Source: an uncultured Eubacteriales bacterium
GTDB lineage: Bacteria; Bacillota; Clostridia; Lachnospirales; Lachnospiraceae
NCBI GenBank assembly: GCA_900316115.1
Contig: ONBN01000046.1
Location: 1 to 56,551 of the forward strand
Direction: 5' to 3'
DNA: 56,551 nt
Positions within the stretch are counted from its first letter, which is position 1; each line of letters opens with the position of its first letter. Made by a program: the position numbers and the translations under genes. This document shows, piece by piece, positions 45,603-54,992 of the stretch. The notes under the pieces were generated by a model that did not search any database, was not told the origin of the DNA, and worked only from the letters and a program-made list of their open reading frames with translations.

Positions 45603-47450
45603 TTAGTACCTGCTTTTCTCATCCAGAAGCCCGACCTCTGCCAGAAATCTGGATGGCTGTCTCTCTTTTTCAAACTGTCTTCGCACGTAGCACAGGGTCA
45701 GCTCTTTTCTTGCCCTGGTAAGTCCTACATAAAAAAGACGTCTTTCCTCTTCTACAGCTTCTTCCAACACTGCTTTTTTATAAGGCATGCTGTCTTCATT
45801 CACATTCATAATAAATACACGGTCAAACTCCAGGCCTTTGACTCCGTGAAGGGTAGACAGTGTTACCCCCTCTTTTTTCCGGTCCTGTTTTCTTGCCTGC
45901 TCTTTTAACTTTTCCGTATATTCTTCCATATACTTTTTCCATTCATCCAGGTTCTTCATCTGCATAGCTGTTTCCTGGATTCTGTCTGCTGCTTCCATGA
46001 ATTCTTCCGGACGCAGCTTCCGGTATGCTGCAAAATCCTGGAGATACTCATCATACTTCATGCCTTTTCGTATAAAATTCACTGCAGCATAAGGGGGCAA
46101 AGTTTTCAGGATCCGAAGATGGGTTTCCAGGGTTGTGATCCTGTCACACATCCAGTCCTTGTCTTTATAATATTCCTTCAGCTTCTGAAAATCTATGTCC
46201 GGATCTTCCAGTGCATCCCTTGCAATATATCGGTTAGGCCTGTTCATTACCTGAAGGAAATTTTTACGGGTAAGATCTCCTTTTGCCATTTCCTGATAAG
46301 CAAGAAAATCACGACAGATCCAATGTCTAAACAGATTGGGAAGCTGTTCTTTCATGGTAAAAGGGATCTGATACTCCATCAGGATCCCTACAAGCCCTTC
46401 TGCTTCCTGGTTTGTCCTGAAGAGCACTGCCGTATCTTCCAGGTTCTCCCCTTTTTCCAGCCGTTTCTTCAGATCTGATGCCAACGTAAGATAAGCTTCC
46501 CTTGGATTCTGAAATTCCCTGATTCCTACCGGGCTGCCTGATTCATTTGGCGTTGACAGCTTTTTTTCAAACCGTTTCCTGTTATTTCCGATCAATTGCA
46601 TGGCAGTCCCCAGGATATTTCCACTGCACCGGTAATTCACATCAAGAAGTACCTGGTCAGCCTTTGGATAATCCTTCTTGAAATTCAGCATGATCTCAGG
46701 CCTTGCCCCACGAAAATGATATATAGACTGGTCATCATCTCCTACAATAAAAAGATTATCCTCAGGCTTTGCCAGCATCCGCACAATATCATATTGAAGA
46801 TGGTTAATATCCTGAAACTCATCAACCATAATATAACGGAATTTTTTCTGCCATGCCTTAAGAATATCCTGTCTTTGCATAAACAGTTCATAGCAATACA
46901 GAAGCATGTCATCAAAATCCAGTTTTCTTTTTGCCTGCAGGCTTTTTTTGTAACCCTGGTAGATCTTCCGGAATACTTCATCCGGACAGCTGGAAGAATA
47001 ATAATGCTCCAGAGAGATACGGTTTCCCTTGATCACACTGATCTCTTTTGCAATATCCTCCAGAAAGTCACCCTCTCCGGACATATCCTCTCCGTATTCC
47101 AGAACCAGTTCTTTTAAGATCCCGTATTTTTCTTCTTCTGAAAGTATATTTCCCGGACCAAGCCCATATGCCTGCTTTAAAATGCCGTAAAATACCCCGT
47201 GAAATGTTCCGAAAGTAACCTGGCTTTTTGTAATGCCCATAAATGCAAGAAAGCGTTCCTGCATTTCTCTTGCAGCTGCCCTTGAAAAGGTCACAACAAG
47301 TATGGAAGACGGAGGTATACTCTTCTCCCTGACCATATACGCTGTTCGTTCTACAATCACTGAGGTTTTCCCCGAACCGGGGCCTGCCAGAACCATCATA
47401 GGTCCTGACAGGTGGGCGATCGCCCGTTGTTGAGATGGATTTCTTTTCAT
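45603..47450 (-). CDS. UvrD/PcrA-like superfamily 1 DNA helicase
   Basis: A 615-residue 3'-5' helicase. Motifs: Q-motif NPSQQRAIAH at the N-terminus, Walker A GPGSGKT, motif II DEFQDIN, motif III VGDDDQSIYHFRGA, motif IV region NYRCSGNI, motif V STLHGVKGLEFDRVFI, motif VI FYVGLTRARKEL. It is shorter than PcrA (about 720-740), with a compact C-terminus. I chose the ATG at 47450 (MKRNPSQQRAIAHL), just after the gltX stop; an upstream start would overlap gltX. The role is probably in DNA repair or replication fork processing. Confidence 0.9.
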   Translation of the reverse strand: MKRNPSQQRAIAHLSGPMMVLAGPGSGKTSVIVERTAYMVREKSIPPSSILVVTFSRAAAREMQERFLAFMGITKSQVTFGTFHGVFYGILKQAYGLGPGNILSEEEKYGILKELVLEYGEDMSGEGDFLEDIAKEISVIKGNRISLEHYYSSSCPDEVFRKIYQGYKKSLQAKRKLDFDDMLLYCYELFMQRQDILKAWQKKFRYIMVDEFQDINHLQYDIVRMLAKPEDNLFIVGDDDQSIYHFRGARPEIMLNFKKDYPKADQVLLDVNYRCSGNILGTAMQLIGNNRKRFEKKLSTPNESGSPVGIREFQNPREAYLTLASDLKKRLEKGENLEDTAVLFRTNQEAEGLVGILMEYQIPFTMKEQLPNLFRHWICRDFLAYQEMAKGDLTRKNFLQVMNRPNRYIARDALEDPDIDFQKLKEYYKDKDWMCDRITTLETHLRILKTLPPYAAVNFIRKGMKYDEYLQDFAAYRKLRPEEFMEAADRIQETAMQMKNLDEWKKYMEEYTEKLKEQARKQDRKKEGVTLSTLHGVKGLEFDRVFIMNVNEDSMPYKKAVLEEAVEEERRLFYVGLTRARKELTLCYVRRQFEKERQPSRFLAEVGLLDEKSRY

Positions 47451-47466
47451 TCTTTTTATCAGAAGA

Positions 47467-48933
47467 TCATGCCTGTGCTGTGATGCTGCCCAGCTTTTCA
47501 ATGGCAGCCTTTACTCTTTTCAGAGTCTCTTCCTTACCGATGATCTCCATGATCTCGGTAGCTCCGGCTGGCGTCATCTGCTTTCCTGAAACAGCAGTAC
47601 GCAGCGGCCACATAACATAACCGTTCTTATAGCCCTTTTCTTTTACAAATGCACTTAAAGATTCATACAATGGATCATTTGTATAATCCTCCTGTGCTTC
47701 CAGTACAGGCAGAACCTCCTGTAATACTAAAAGAGAAGATTCTTCTGTTGTTTTCATTTTCTTATGACGGTACATGGAAGCATCATACTCCGGCACGCTC
47801 TCAAAGAAATCGATCAGATCCGGAATATCCGGGAATACTTCGATTCTTGTCTGTACCATGCCTGCGATCTTATGGAAATCAAAATCCTTTGTCAATACCT
47901 GTTTCATATAAGGAAGTGCTCTCTCATAAAATGCTTCCGGATCCATTTTCTTAATATATTCCCCGTTCATCCAGCGAAGTTTGCCCATGTCAAATACTGC
48001 CGGGGATTTGTTAATGTGATGATAATCAAACTTCTCTGTCAGTTCCTGTAAGGAGAAGATCTCGTTATTGTCCTGAGGACTCCATCCAAGAAGTGCAACA
48101 TAATTCACAATCGCTTCGGATACAAAGCCCGCATCCAGAAGATCCTCATAAGAGGAATGTCCGGAACGCTTGGAAAGCTTTGCATGTGTCTCGTCTGTGA
48201 TCAGCGGACAGTGTACATAAACCGGGATCTCCCAGCCAAAGGCTTCATAGATCCTGTTATACTTTGGTGCAGAAGAAAGATACTCATTTCCTCTTACCAC
48301 ATGGGTGATCCCCATCAGATGGTCATCTACTACATTTGCAAAATTGTATGTAGGATATCCATCAGACTTGATCAGGATCAGATCCTCCAGTTCTTCATTA
48401 TTTACAGTAATATCTCCGTAGATTACATCATGGAATGTGGTAGTGCCTTCTGTAGGCATATTGAAACGGATCACATGGGGCTCTCCTGCTGCCAGACGAC
48501 GCTCTACTTCCTCTTTGGAAAGATGGAGGCACCGTTTGTCATAAATGGAAATCTCCTTACCGGCTACTACACGTTTCATGTTTTCCAGCTCTTCTTTTTT
48601 GCAGAAGCAGTAATATGCATCCCCCTGCTCTACCAGCTGCTGTGCATATTTCAGATACAGTCCCTGCGCCTGTCTCTCGCTCTGTACATATGGGCCTACA
48701 CCGCCGTCTTTGTCCGGACCTTCATCATGAAGAAGACCTGTCTTCTCCATAGTGCGGTAAATAATATCTACAGCACCCTCTACATATCTTTCCTGGTCTG
48801 TATCCTCTATTCTTAAAATAAAGTCACCGCCCTCATGCTTTGCGATCAGGTATGCATATAATGCAGTTCTTAAATTTCCTACATGCATCCTTCCTGTTGG
48901 GCTTGGTGCAAATCTGGTACGAATCTTACTCAT
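47467..48933 (-). CDS. gltX: Glutamyl-tRNA synthetase
   Basis: Charges tRNA-Glu with glutamate. The 488-residue class I enzyme has the HIGH-type signature [17 protein letters not shown] at the N-terminus and the KMSKS-type [18 protein letters not shown] in the middle, followed by an anticodon-binding helical domain. ATG with AGGAG upstream. The gap upstream (48934-49020) shows no T-box-like element. Confidence 0.96.
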   Translation of the reverse strand: MSKIRTRFAPSPTGRMHVGNLRTALYAYLIAKHEGGDFILRIEDTDQERYVEGAVDIIYRTMEKTGLLHDEGPDKDGGVGPYVQSERQAQGLYLKYAQQLVEQGDAYYCFCKKEELENMKRVVAGKEISIYDKRCLHLSKEEVERRLAAGEPHVIRFNMPTEGTTTFHDVIYGDITVNNEELEDLILIKSDGYPTYNFANVVDDHLMGITHVVRGNEYLSSAPKYNRIYEAFGWEIPVYVHCPLITDETHAKLSKRSGHSSYEDLLDAGFVSEAIVNYVALLGWSPQDNNEIFSLQELTEKFDYHHINKSPAVFDMGKLRWMNGEYIKKMDPEAFYERALPYMKQVLTKDFDFHKIAGMVQTRIEVFPDIPDLIDFFESVPEYDASMYRHKKMKTTEESSLLVLQEVLPVLEAQEDYTNDPLYESLSAFVKEKGYKNGYVMWPLRTAVSGKQMTPAGATEIMEIIGKEETLKRVKAAIEKLGSITAQA

Positions 48934-49020
48934 GCTTTTTCTCCTGTTTTCTTAAATGATATTGTAACTGTCTGTCTTTTCACGATTTATTGCCAGCCAG
49001 ATAGTTACACAATATTCCGA

Positions 49021-49037
49021 AAATGCCTTCCGGCATC
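49021..49037 (-). terminator. Weak terminator after the sirtuin-like gene
   Basis: Minus strand ATGCC-GGAA-GGCAT (five pairs, stable GGAA loop) followed by TTTTC, just behind the stop codon of the sirtuin-like gene. Confidence 0.5.
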
Positions 49038-49042
49038 TTGAA

Positions 49043-49786
49043 TTATACTCCCAAATGCTTCAGAATGTCCATAGGATTTCCGTGAATCACAAGATCTGCC
49101 CGATTATCGGCAAAATGTTCGCGGTCATTTACCAGAACAAGTTCATTTCCCTGGAAATACCGAAGGAAAGTATCTGTAAGGGATGCCTTCAGATTGCAGC
49201 CTAATACCAGCAGGGTATCTGCCTTGCGTACTTCCTCTGCTGCCTGTGAGATCAGTCCGTTATCCACGATCTCTCCTACCATGGATACTCCAGGCCGGAT
49301 CACAGATCCACAGTTCTCACACACAGGGACTCCTTTGGAATCACGGATATATTCCAGTGGATACTCTCTGCCGCAATGGGGGCATGTATTCTTGAACACA
49401 CTTCCATGCAGCTCATATACATTCTGACATCCTGCCCGTCTGGCAAGTGAAAAAATATCTCTTGTGATGATGCATTTCAGCTTTCCTGCATCTTCCAGCC
49501 GTTTCAGGCAGTACAGCCCTTCATCCATAGTACCAAGGTTACTGATCATGTCCTTCTTATAGAACTCATAAAACTGCTCGACCCTTGTATTAAAAAAAGT
49601 CACATTGAACATTTCATCTGGAGAATACCCGTATTTCGCCTCAATATCATAAGCATCCTCTTCATTACGGTAATTTGTGCAGCCACAGCCAGAGCCAATA
49701 CCAACGCCAAAAAGACATACCATGTATTTGCTTCTGTCAACCACATTTCTCAGGAAACCAATCTTTTCTTCGTATGAACCATCCAT
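49043..49786 (-). CDS. Divergent Sir2-family (sirtuin-like) protein
   Basis: A 247-residue protein with the sirtuin layout: Rossmann N-terminus, a histidine at 127 in ELHGSVF, a zinc module with C135-x2-C138 and C156-x2-C159, and the late segment RPGVSMVGEIV and VLGCNLKAS. The NAD-binding motif is altered: the usual GAGIS-x3-GIPDFR is FGVGIGSGCGCTNYR, and the usual TQN(I)D is ITRDIF, so the active-site asparagine is replaced. It may therefore not be a normal deacetylase; ADP-ribosyl transfer or NAD binding are possible. I chose the ATG at 49786 with GGGAGG upstream. Confidence 0.85.
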   Translation of the reverse strand: MDGSYEEKIGFLRNVVDRSKYMVCLFGVGIGSGCGCTNYRNEEDAYDIEAKYGYSPDEMFNVTFFNTRVEQFYEFYKKDMISNLGTMDEGLYCLKRLEDAGKLKCIITRDIFSLARRAGCQNVYELHGSVFKNTCPHCGREYPLEYIRDSKGVPVCENCGSVIRPGVSMVGEIVDNGLISQAAEEVRKADTLLVLGCNLKASLTDTFLRYFQGNELVLVNDREHFADNRADLVIHGNPMDILKHLGV

Positions 49787-49953
49787 AAAATTACCTCCCT
49801 GCGTAAAGGACAAGTTCTCATTGCTGCGTCCTTATTATAACCAGAGAAATATCATTTTTCAATCAGCGACCCTACAAAAAAGTTTTCTGTCTCCAGGGCT
49901 TTTTTATGCAATCACACCACTGATTTATATCCAGCGGATTTTCCTGTTACATT

Positions 49954-49990
49954 AAAAAAATTCTCCCTGAAGCCTTACGCCTCGGGGAGA
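49954..49990 (-). terminator. Terminator after acpP
   Basis: Minus strand TCTCCCCGAGGC / GCTTCAGGGAGA (twelve pairs with one mismatch and one wobble), loop GTAAG, then a run of seven T. It begins about ten bases after the acpP stop codon. Confidence 0.88.
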
Positions 49991-49999
49991 TTGAATAGA

Positions 50000-50233
50000 T
50001 TACGCATCCACGCCTCTGTCCTTAAGATACTCGATCACATCGCCTACAGTACTCAGATCATTCAGATCTTCTGCCGGAATCTCAAGATTATATTCATCTT
50101 CCAGTGCCATCACCAGTTCAAACAGATCCAGTGAATCCGCTCCCAGATCATCCTTAAAAGAGGTATCTGCAGTAATTGTCTCTGCCTCGCAGTTCAGCTG
50201 CTCAGCGATCATTTCTCTCATTCTTTCTAACAT
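50000..50233 (-). CDS. acpP: Acyl carrier protein
   Basis: A 77-residue acidic four-helix protein that carries acyl chains in fatty acid synthesis. The phosphopantetheine attachment serine is S34 in GADSLDLFELVMALE. ATG with AAGGAG upstream and an own promoter and terminator, so a single-gene unit. A second copy may exist with the fab genes elsewhere; none of those are in the window. Confidence 0.97.
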   Translation of the reverse strand: MLERMREMIAEQLNCEAETITADTSFKDDLGADSLDLFELVMALEDEYNLEIPAEDLNDLSTVGDVIEYLKDRGVDA

Positions 50234-50271
50234 TTCTTTGTCTCCTTTAAAAGATATTGCCTTTAGCTTGG

Positions 50272-50300
50272 AGTATATAATCTGTAATAGTATATGTCAA
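50272..50300 (-). promoter_or_regulatory. acpP promoter
   Basis: Minus strand TTGACA (50295-50300), 17 bases, TATACT (50272-50277). It lies in the short gap after the FtsW-family gene. Confidence 0.82.
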
Positions 50301-50306
50301 GACTTT

Positions 50307-51509
50307 TTACATGATAAATTCCGGTTCCAGAAACCTTATCTTTCTGGCCACACTAAGGGCAAGTCCCATCTCTATCATAAGGAACATAATGGAAGTTCCT
50401 CCATAACTGATAAAGGGCAGGGTAACACCTGTATTAGGCATCAGATTCAGCACAACCGCAATGTTAAAAATAACCTGCAGTGCAATATGTATAAAAATAC
50501 CGGTTACAAGAAGGCTTCCAAACAGATCCGGTGCATTCTGTGCAATAAAAAACAGGCGGTACAGAAGATACCCGAACAGGGCCAGTACAAGCAATGCCCC
50601 GAAAAGTCCCAGTTCTTCGCAGATAATGGAAAAGATCATATCATTCTGCGCCTCAGGTACACTTCCCAGCTTCTGGATACTGTTCCCCAGGCCCCGTCCG
50701 AAAATCCCTCCGGATCCAATGGCATAAAGAGCCTGAAGGGTCTGATATCCGTCACCGCTGGCATAATCCTCAGGATGAAGCCACACAAGAATACGGCGGA
50801 TACGGAAGCTGGAGCTGGTCTCCAGTGTTTTGGAAAGGATCAGCACACCGATCACTGCAATCACGGCAATACCAGCCAGTCCAAGCATAAAAGGCCGTGT
50901 CTGAGGATGAGCCACAAAGATCAGACCTGCTGTAATACAGAAAATGATAATGGCTGTACTTAAGTTACTGGTAAGTACATAGGCTGCCAATCCCTGCAGG
51001 CCTCCAAGCCCTGCCAGGACCATACAGGCCTTCAATGTTTTTACTTTTTTCCCCATCTTCACTATCATATAGGAAAGGCACACGATCACTGCGATCTTGG
51101 CCACCTCTGCCGGCTGAAACTGGGGAAGGGAGCCGATCTGGATCCACCTTTTGGCCCCATGTGATTCATGTCCAAGAGACGTCTGAACAAGTCCCATCAG
51201 GAAGATGGCAGCGAAATAAAGAGGCATGGTAAATTTGATAAGCAGATGATAATCAAACATGGAAATCCCGATAGCCATGAGAATACAGCCAACGCTGATC
51301 ACAGCCTGTTTCTTAAAATAAAACATATCATCATTATAATTCATCTGCGCTATATAAGAACTGGTACTGTACAGCATGACCAGTCCAAAACAGATCAGAA
51401 GAATGATCACTGCCACCAGGCTGTAATCATAATAATCTGCTCTTTTTTTCTGCCGCACAGAAGGTCTGCTGCGTCTGCCTGCCCTTGTACCTGCTTTTGA
51501 TTGTTCCAT
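50307..51509 (-). CDS. SEDS-family peptidoglycan glycosyltransferase (FtsW/SpoVE type)
   Basis: A 400-residue membrane protein with a basic N-terminal tail (about 35 residues, RAGRRSRPSVRQKKR) and about ten membrane helices. The family signatures GAKRWIQIGSLPQFQPAEVAK and, near the C-terminus, LMPNTGVTLPFISYGGTS are intact. It polymerises peptidoglycan with a partner penicillin-binding protein; whether it is FtsW, RodA or SpoVE cannot be decided without neighbours such as mur genes. I chose the ATG at 51509 with AAAGGGTG upstream over an earlier in-frame start. Confidence 0.9.
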   Translation of the reverse strand: MEQSKAGTRAGRRSRPSVRQKKRADYYDYSLVAVIILLICFGLVMLYSTSSYIAQMNYNDDMFYFKKQAVISVGCILMAIGISMFDYHLLIKFTMPLYFAAIFLMGLVQTSLGHESHGAKRWIQIGSLPQFQPAEVAKIAVIVCLSYMIVKMGKKVKTLKACMVLAGLGGLQGLAAYVLTSNLSTAIIIFCITAGLIFVAHPQTRPFMLGLAGIAVIAVIGVLILSKTLETSSSFRIRRILVWLHPEDYASGDGYQTLQALYAIGSGGIFGRGLGNSIQKLGSVPEAQNDMIFSIICEELGLFGALLVLALFGYLLYRLFFIAQNAPDLFGSLLVTGIFIHIALQVIFNIAVVLNLMPNTGVTLPFISYGGTSIMFLMIEMGLALSVARKIRFLEPEFIM

Positions 51510-51536
51510 AAGATCACCCTTTACATACAAAACGGG

Positions 51537-51566
51537 GGCTGTCGCAGAACACATCCTGCGGCAGCC
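51537..51566 (-). terminator. Terminator after the heptad-repeat gene
   Basis: Stem GGCTGCCGCAG / CTGCGACAGCC (eleven positions, one mismatch) with an eight-base loop; on the minus strand a CCCGTTTTG tail follows. It separates the heptad-repeat gene from the FtsW-family gene. Confidence 0.7.
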
Positions 51567-51631
51567 TCTTCTTTAAATTTCCTTTATTATAGCAGAATCT
51601 TATTTTTTAGGCAATGCAATTAACAGCTATA

Positions 51632-54600
51632 TTATTCAGCATCCGGTGCATCAATGGAAGCTGTCTCAATAATGAATTTCACATTTCCACTCATAGAAGA
51701 ATCTTTTCCTGAATAGGAATCATAAGAAACCTCATCAGACTGGATTGCTTCCAGACGATCCAGGATATCCTGCAGGTCTTTATCCACCATATCTTTCAGC
51801 TTGGTAATACCATCATCATAGAATTCCTGCTGACCGTCTTTCAGTTCTTCTGCTCCATCTTTCAGCTCACCGATACCATCCTGAACCTGATCACTTCCGT
51901 CCTTCAGATCAGCAGTACCATCAGATAAGGTTCCGATACCGCTTGCAAGCTCCTGTGCTCCGCTGTTCAGCTTACTGCTGTTTGCACTAAGCTGTCCTGC
52001 TCCACTGCTTAAAGTACCACTGTTGGCAAGAAGCTGACCAGCTCCGCTGTACAGGGTTCCACTGTTGGATGCAAGAAGACTTACACCACTCTGAAGCTTT
52101 CCGGTTGCCTTATTGATCTGTTTTGTTCCGTCTGTCAGAGTCTTCTTTGCATCCTGTAATGCTTTCGCACCCTGAAGAAGCTGTGTTGCATTTGCATCGT
52201 CTTTCCCCTGAAGCTGTGTAATACCAGCATTTACTTCCTGGCTCTTCTGAAGTAATGTATCTGCTCCTGCAAGAAGCTTTTCTGTATCAGCCTTTACAAG
52301 AGTGTCATATCCTGTCTGCAGATTTGTATTACCCTCTGTAAGATCCTTCACACCGGTATTTAATTTTTCCAAATCTGAAGATAAAGAGGAAACATCCCCA
52401 ACCTTGGTAAGAAGGCCGCCAAGTGTGCTCACACCAGACTCTACTGTAGATGCCTGTGCTGTGATACCAGCTGCTCCTGCACTTAATTTAGTAGCATCTG
52501 CGCTGTTCTTCAGTCCCTGTGCCTCTGTTGCAAGTGTATCAATACCTGTCTCCAGTGTCTTCAGTCCATCCAGCTGTGATGTCATGTTCTCAAGACCAAG
52601 TCCTGAAATAGTTGTCTGTGCATCAGATATCTTCTTGTTCAGATTACCTGCTTCTGTACTCAGCTGACCTGCCAGTTCTGCAACTGTAGATGCAGCTGCA
52701 TTTGCAGATGTAGTCTGTGCATTTGCTGAATTAACTGCCTCATTGGCACTAGCAGCTACTGCCTGTGCATTCTGATTTACAGTACCAAGATTGGTCTGTG
52801 CACTTCCAACACTGCCGCTGATACCATTCAGGATCGCATTCAGATTTGCCTTTGTTTCTTCATCCATATCAGCTCCGGCAAGAGCAATCTGCAGGCTTGC
52901 GATCTGTGCCTGTGCATTTCCCAGATCCTGGCTGACAGCTGCTGTGCTGTCTGTTACCGACTGTGCATTTACAGAAGCAGCAGACTGAGTGCCGGCACCT
53001 GAGGAAGAAAGCTGGCTTGCCACATCAGCCATTACCTTCGCTGCTGTGCCACTTTCTGTCATCACATCTGTCAATGTGCTCTGTACAGTTCCAATTGCTT
53101 TCTTTGCAGTATCTGCAGTAGTACCAAGTCCTGCACTCTGCTGCTGCAGCTTCGCCAGATTGTCAACAACTGCAGCTGCCTTTTCCATATAGTTTGTAGT
53201 TCCTGATGCCACCTGGGCTGCACCAGATACATAAGCTTCCAGTCCCTGGATCATTGCCTGTGGATTGTCAAGCTTTGCCACATCTTCTGCAACACCATTT
53301 AGCATCTGTGCTGCATTTGTAATTCCCTGTACAGCTGTATTAATACCAGGTACCAGCTGTCCGATTCCCTGTACCAGCTGTTTGATGCCGCCTACATAAG
53401 CCTTTGTTCCTTTTGCAAGGGTATCCACACCTTCTGTATACTGTGAAACACCTTTTGTAAGTGTCTGTGCTCCATTTACATAAGAGGTTACACCTGAAGC
53501 CAGCTGATTGCCACCCTTCACATAAGCATTTACACCCTTTGTAAGTGTTTTTATGCCTTTTGCATAATCTCCCATATTATCATTTACTGTATCCACACCC
53601 TTGGTATACTGCTGTACACCCTTTGCCAAAGTGTTCGTTCCCTTGGTGTACTGCTGTACACCGCTTGCCAGGGTATCTGCGCCGGATGTATAAGAACTGA
53701 TGCCATCAGAAAGTGTAGTTGCTCCTTCTGATAATTCTCCTACTCCATCCTGCAAAGTAGAAATACCATCTGCAAATTCTTTATATTTCTCATCCAGAGT
53801 ATCCACTCCGTCAAAAAGATCACTTGTTCCATCAACCAGCTTCAGTGCTGCATCATCCAGATCATTCAGATTATCCTTCAGCTCATCCAGATCTTCATTG
53901 TCACTGAAATCAAAGTTCTTAAGAAGGTCAGTAAGTGCAACGGTGTAAGTAGATTTTACCGGGCAGTTTGTTACGTCTGCTTCCATTGTGAAGCTTTCAG
54001 GAATGTTAATCTTATCAGACAAGTCACTGGACAGATCCAGGCTTTCTTTTAATCCTGGAATTGCCACACCTACAACCATTTCCTTGTCCCCATCAGAGAT
54101 AACCTTTCCATTATCTACGGTTACGTTCGTATAATTATCACCAGGAAGAATCATGCCGGTCATCATAACAAATGGTGAATAAATATCTACATCTTTGTCA
54201 TCAATCTTTTTTGTCTGTTTTGCTGTATTGGTGTAAGTTACTTCCATACGAAGATGACCTGTCTTGCCAGCCAGATCCTCAGGTTTAATCTCTGTTCCAT
54301 CCAGATAATATTTGATAGATACGGAAACCGGCAGATCTTTATCGGATTTGCCCTGATAGTAAATATCATCACCATCTGTATTCCAGGTTACATTTTCGCC
54401 ATCCTGCCGGAAGGTTTCATCGCCCTTTACATTCTTAATATCAGACAGATCAGAAGTATCTGCAAGTTCTCCATCTGCTGTTCCTGAGTTCTTCAGCCAG
54501 TCAGATACGGTTACATCTGTTACTTCTCCATCTGCACCTGCATTTACATATACCGTTTCTTCCTTGGTGATCTGATCGCCAGTTTCCTGTACTGCCATTA

Positions 54601-54673
54601 CAGTTCCTGTGGTAAGTACAGCTGCCATTCCTGCTGCTACGGTTACTGTTGCAATCCTTCTATTACGATTCAT
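51632..54673 (-). CDS. Large secreted protein with X-X-X-Leu-X-X-Gly heptad repeats (YhgE-like)
   Basis: A 1013-residue protein with a signal peptide (MNRNRRIATVTVAAGMAAVL, likely cut near residues 26-29) and no later membrane helix. Residues 30-260 form a beta-rich acidic domain; residues 270-450 contain 14-residue units of the type YTKGVDTLAKGVQQ, repeated about ten times; residues 450-750 are long alanine-, threonine- and asparagine-rich helices; residues 820-960 hold a second set (TLSSGAGQLSANS, GIGELKDGAEELKDG). The pattern matches the heptad-repeat family known from YhgE/Pip and MMPL-associated proteins. Divergent from a tetR gene and behind a promoter with TetR-like operators. Function unknown; an extracytoplasmic partner of an efflux or envelope system is an inference. 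Confidence 0.82.
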   Translation of the reverse strand: MNRNRRIATVTVAAGMAAVLTTGTVMAVQETGDQITKEETVYVNAGADGEVTDVTVSDWLKNSGTADGELADTSDLSDIKNVKGDETFRQDGENVTWNTDGDDIYYQGKSDKDLPVSVSIKYYLDGTEIKPEDLAGKTGHLRMEVTYTNTAKQTKKIDDKDVDIYSPFVMMTGMILPGDNYTNVTVDNGKVISDGDKEMVVGVAIPGLKESLDLSSDLSDKINIPESFTMEADVTNCPVKSTYTVALTDLLKNFDFSDNEDLDELKDNLNDLDDAALKLVDGTSDLFDGVDTLDEKYKEFADGISTLQDGVGELSEGATTLSDGISSYTSGADTLASGVQQYTKGTNTLAKGVQQYTKGVDTVNDNMGDYAKGIKTLTKGVNAYVKGGNQLASGVTSYVNGAQTLTKGVSQYTEGVDTLAKGTKAYVGGIKQLVQGIGQLVPGINTAVQGITNAAQMLNGVAEDVAKLDNPQAMIQGLEAYVSGAAQVASGTTNYMEKAAAVVDNLAKLQQQSAGLGTTADTAKKAIGTVQSTLTDVMTESGTAAKVMADVASQLSSSGAGTQSAASVNAQSVTDSTAAVSQDLGNAQAQIASLQIALAGADMDEETKANLNAILNGISGSVGSAQTNLGTVNQNAQAVAASANEAVNSANAQTTSANAAASTVAELAGQLSTEAGNLNKKISDAQTTISGLGLENMTSQLDGLKTLETGIDTLATEAQGLKNSADATKLSAGAAGITAQASTVESGVSTLGGLLTKVGDVSSLSSDLEKLNTGVKDLTEGNTNLQTGYDTLVKADTEKLLAGADTLLQKSQEVNAGITQLQGKDDANATQLLQGAKALQDAKKTLTDGTKQINKATGKLQSGVSLLASNSGTLYSGAGQLLANSGTLSSGAGQLSANSSKLNSGAQELASGIGTLSDGTADLKDGSDQVQDGIGELKDGAEELKDGQQEFYDDGITKLKDMVDKDLQDILDRLEAIQSDEVSYDSYSGKDSSMSGNVKFIIETASIDAPDAE

Positions 54674-54783
54674 GATGTCACAACTCCCTTTCTGTTTTGT
54701 TTACTGTTTTGCTTTGCTTTTTAATACTGTTCCTGCAATTAACTTTGTCTTTACTTTGTCTTTATCTGCCTTTATAATTTTTA

Positions 54784-54796
54784 TGACCAACGGTCA
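54784..54796. promoter_or_regulatory. TetR-type operator 1
   Basis: TGACCAACGGTCA; extended to ATGACC-AAC-GGTCAT it is a perfect dyad. It lies about 12-25 bases downstream of the expected transcription start of the heptad-repeat gene. Confidence 0.7.
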
Positions 54797-54814
54797 TGTT
54801 TTAATCTATGGAAT

Positions 54815-54843
54815 GTTATATACCAAAACTGACCAATAGTCAA
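54815..54843 (-). promoter_or_regulatory. Promoter of the heptad-repeat gene
   Basis: Minus strand TTGACT (54838-54843), 17 bases, TATAAC (54815-54820). The -35 box overlaps operator 2. The leader is about 130 bases. Confidence 0.75.
54830..54842. promoter_or_regulatory. TetR-type operator 2
   Basis: TGACCAATAGTCA, TGAC-N5-GTCA dyad, covering most of the -35 box of the heptad-repeat gene. Centres of operators 1, 2 and 3 are 46 and 48 bases apart. Confidence 0.7.
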
Positions 54844-54876
54844 TATCTTTTTCTCCAATATTTTGCCATATATTTA

Positions 54877-54904
54877 TTGACTTTTAGTCATTTTTGTTTA
54901 AAAT
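54877..54904 (+). promoter_or_regulatory. tetR promoter with TetR-type operator 3
   Basis: Plus strand TTGACT (54877-54882) and TAAAAT (54899-54904), 16-base spacer. Operator 3, TGACTTTTAGTCA (54878-54890), begins inside the -35 box. The 54674-54992 gap thus holds two divergent promoters and three operators; a further short inverted repeat AGTTAC/GTAACT lies at about 54918-54946. Confidence 0.65.
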
Positions 54905-54992
54905 AGGAATAAATACAGTTACTTGTCATTTCATTTACAGTAACTAAGTACACTTTGTCTCCTCCATATCTGCCGATCCAGGAGGTTTTTTT

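Noticed and set aside
45479-45673. 64-codon open frame between the helicase and spoIIIAA
   Set aside because: It overlaps both genes in another frame, has no ribosome site and no protein-like pattern; kept only as the region where the spoIIIAA start should lie.
48934-49020. T-box riboswitch ahead of gltX
   Set aside because: The gap is too short and lacks the conserved T-box sequence and an antiterminator structure.
51900-53700. Repetitive DNA that at first looks like a tandem-repeat or CRISPR-like array
   Set aside because: The periodicity is 21 and 42 bases, matches heptad codons of the secreted protein in one open frame, and there are no spacers.
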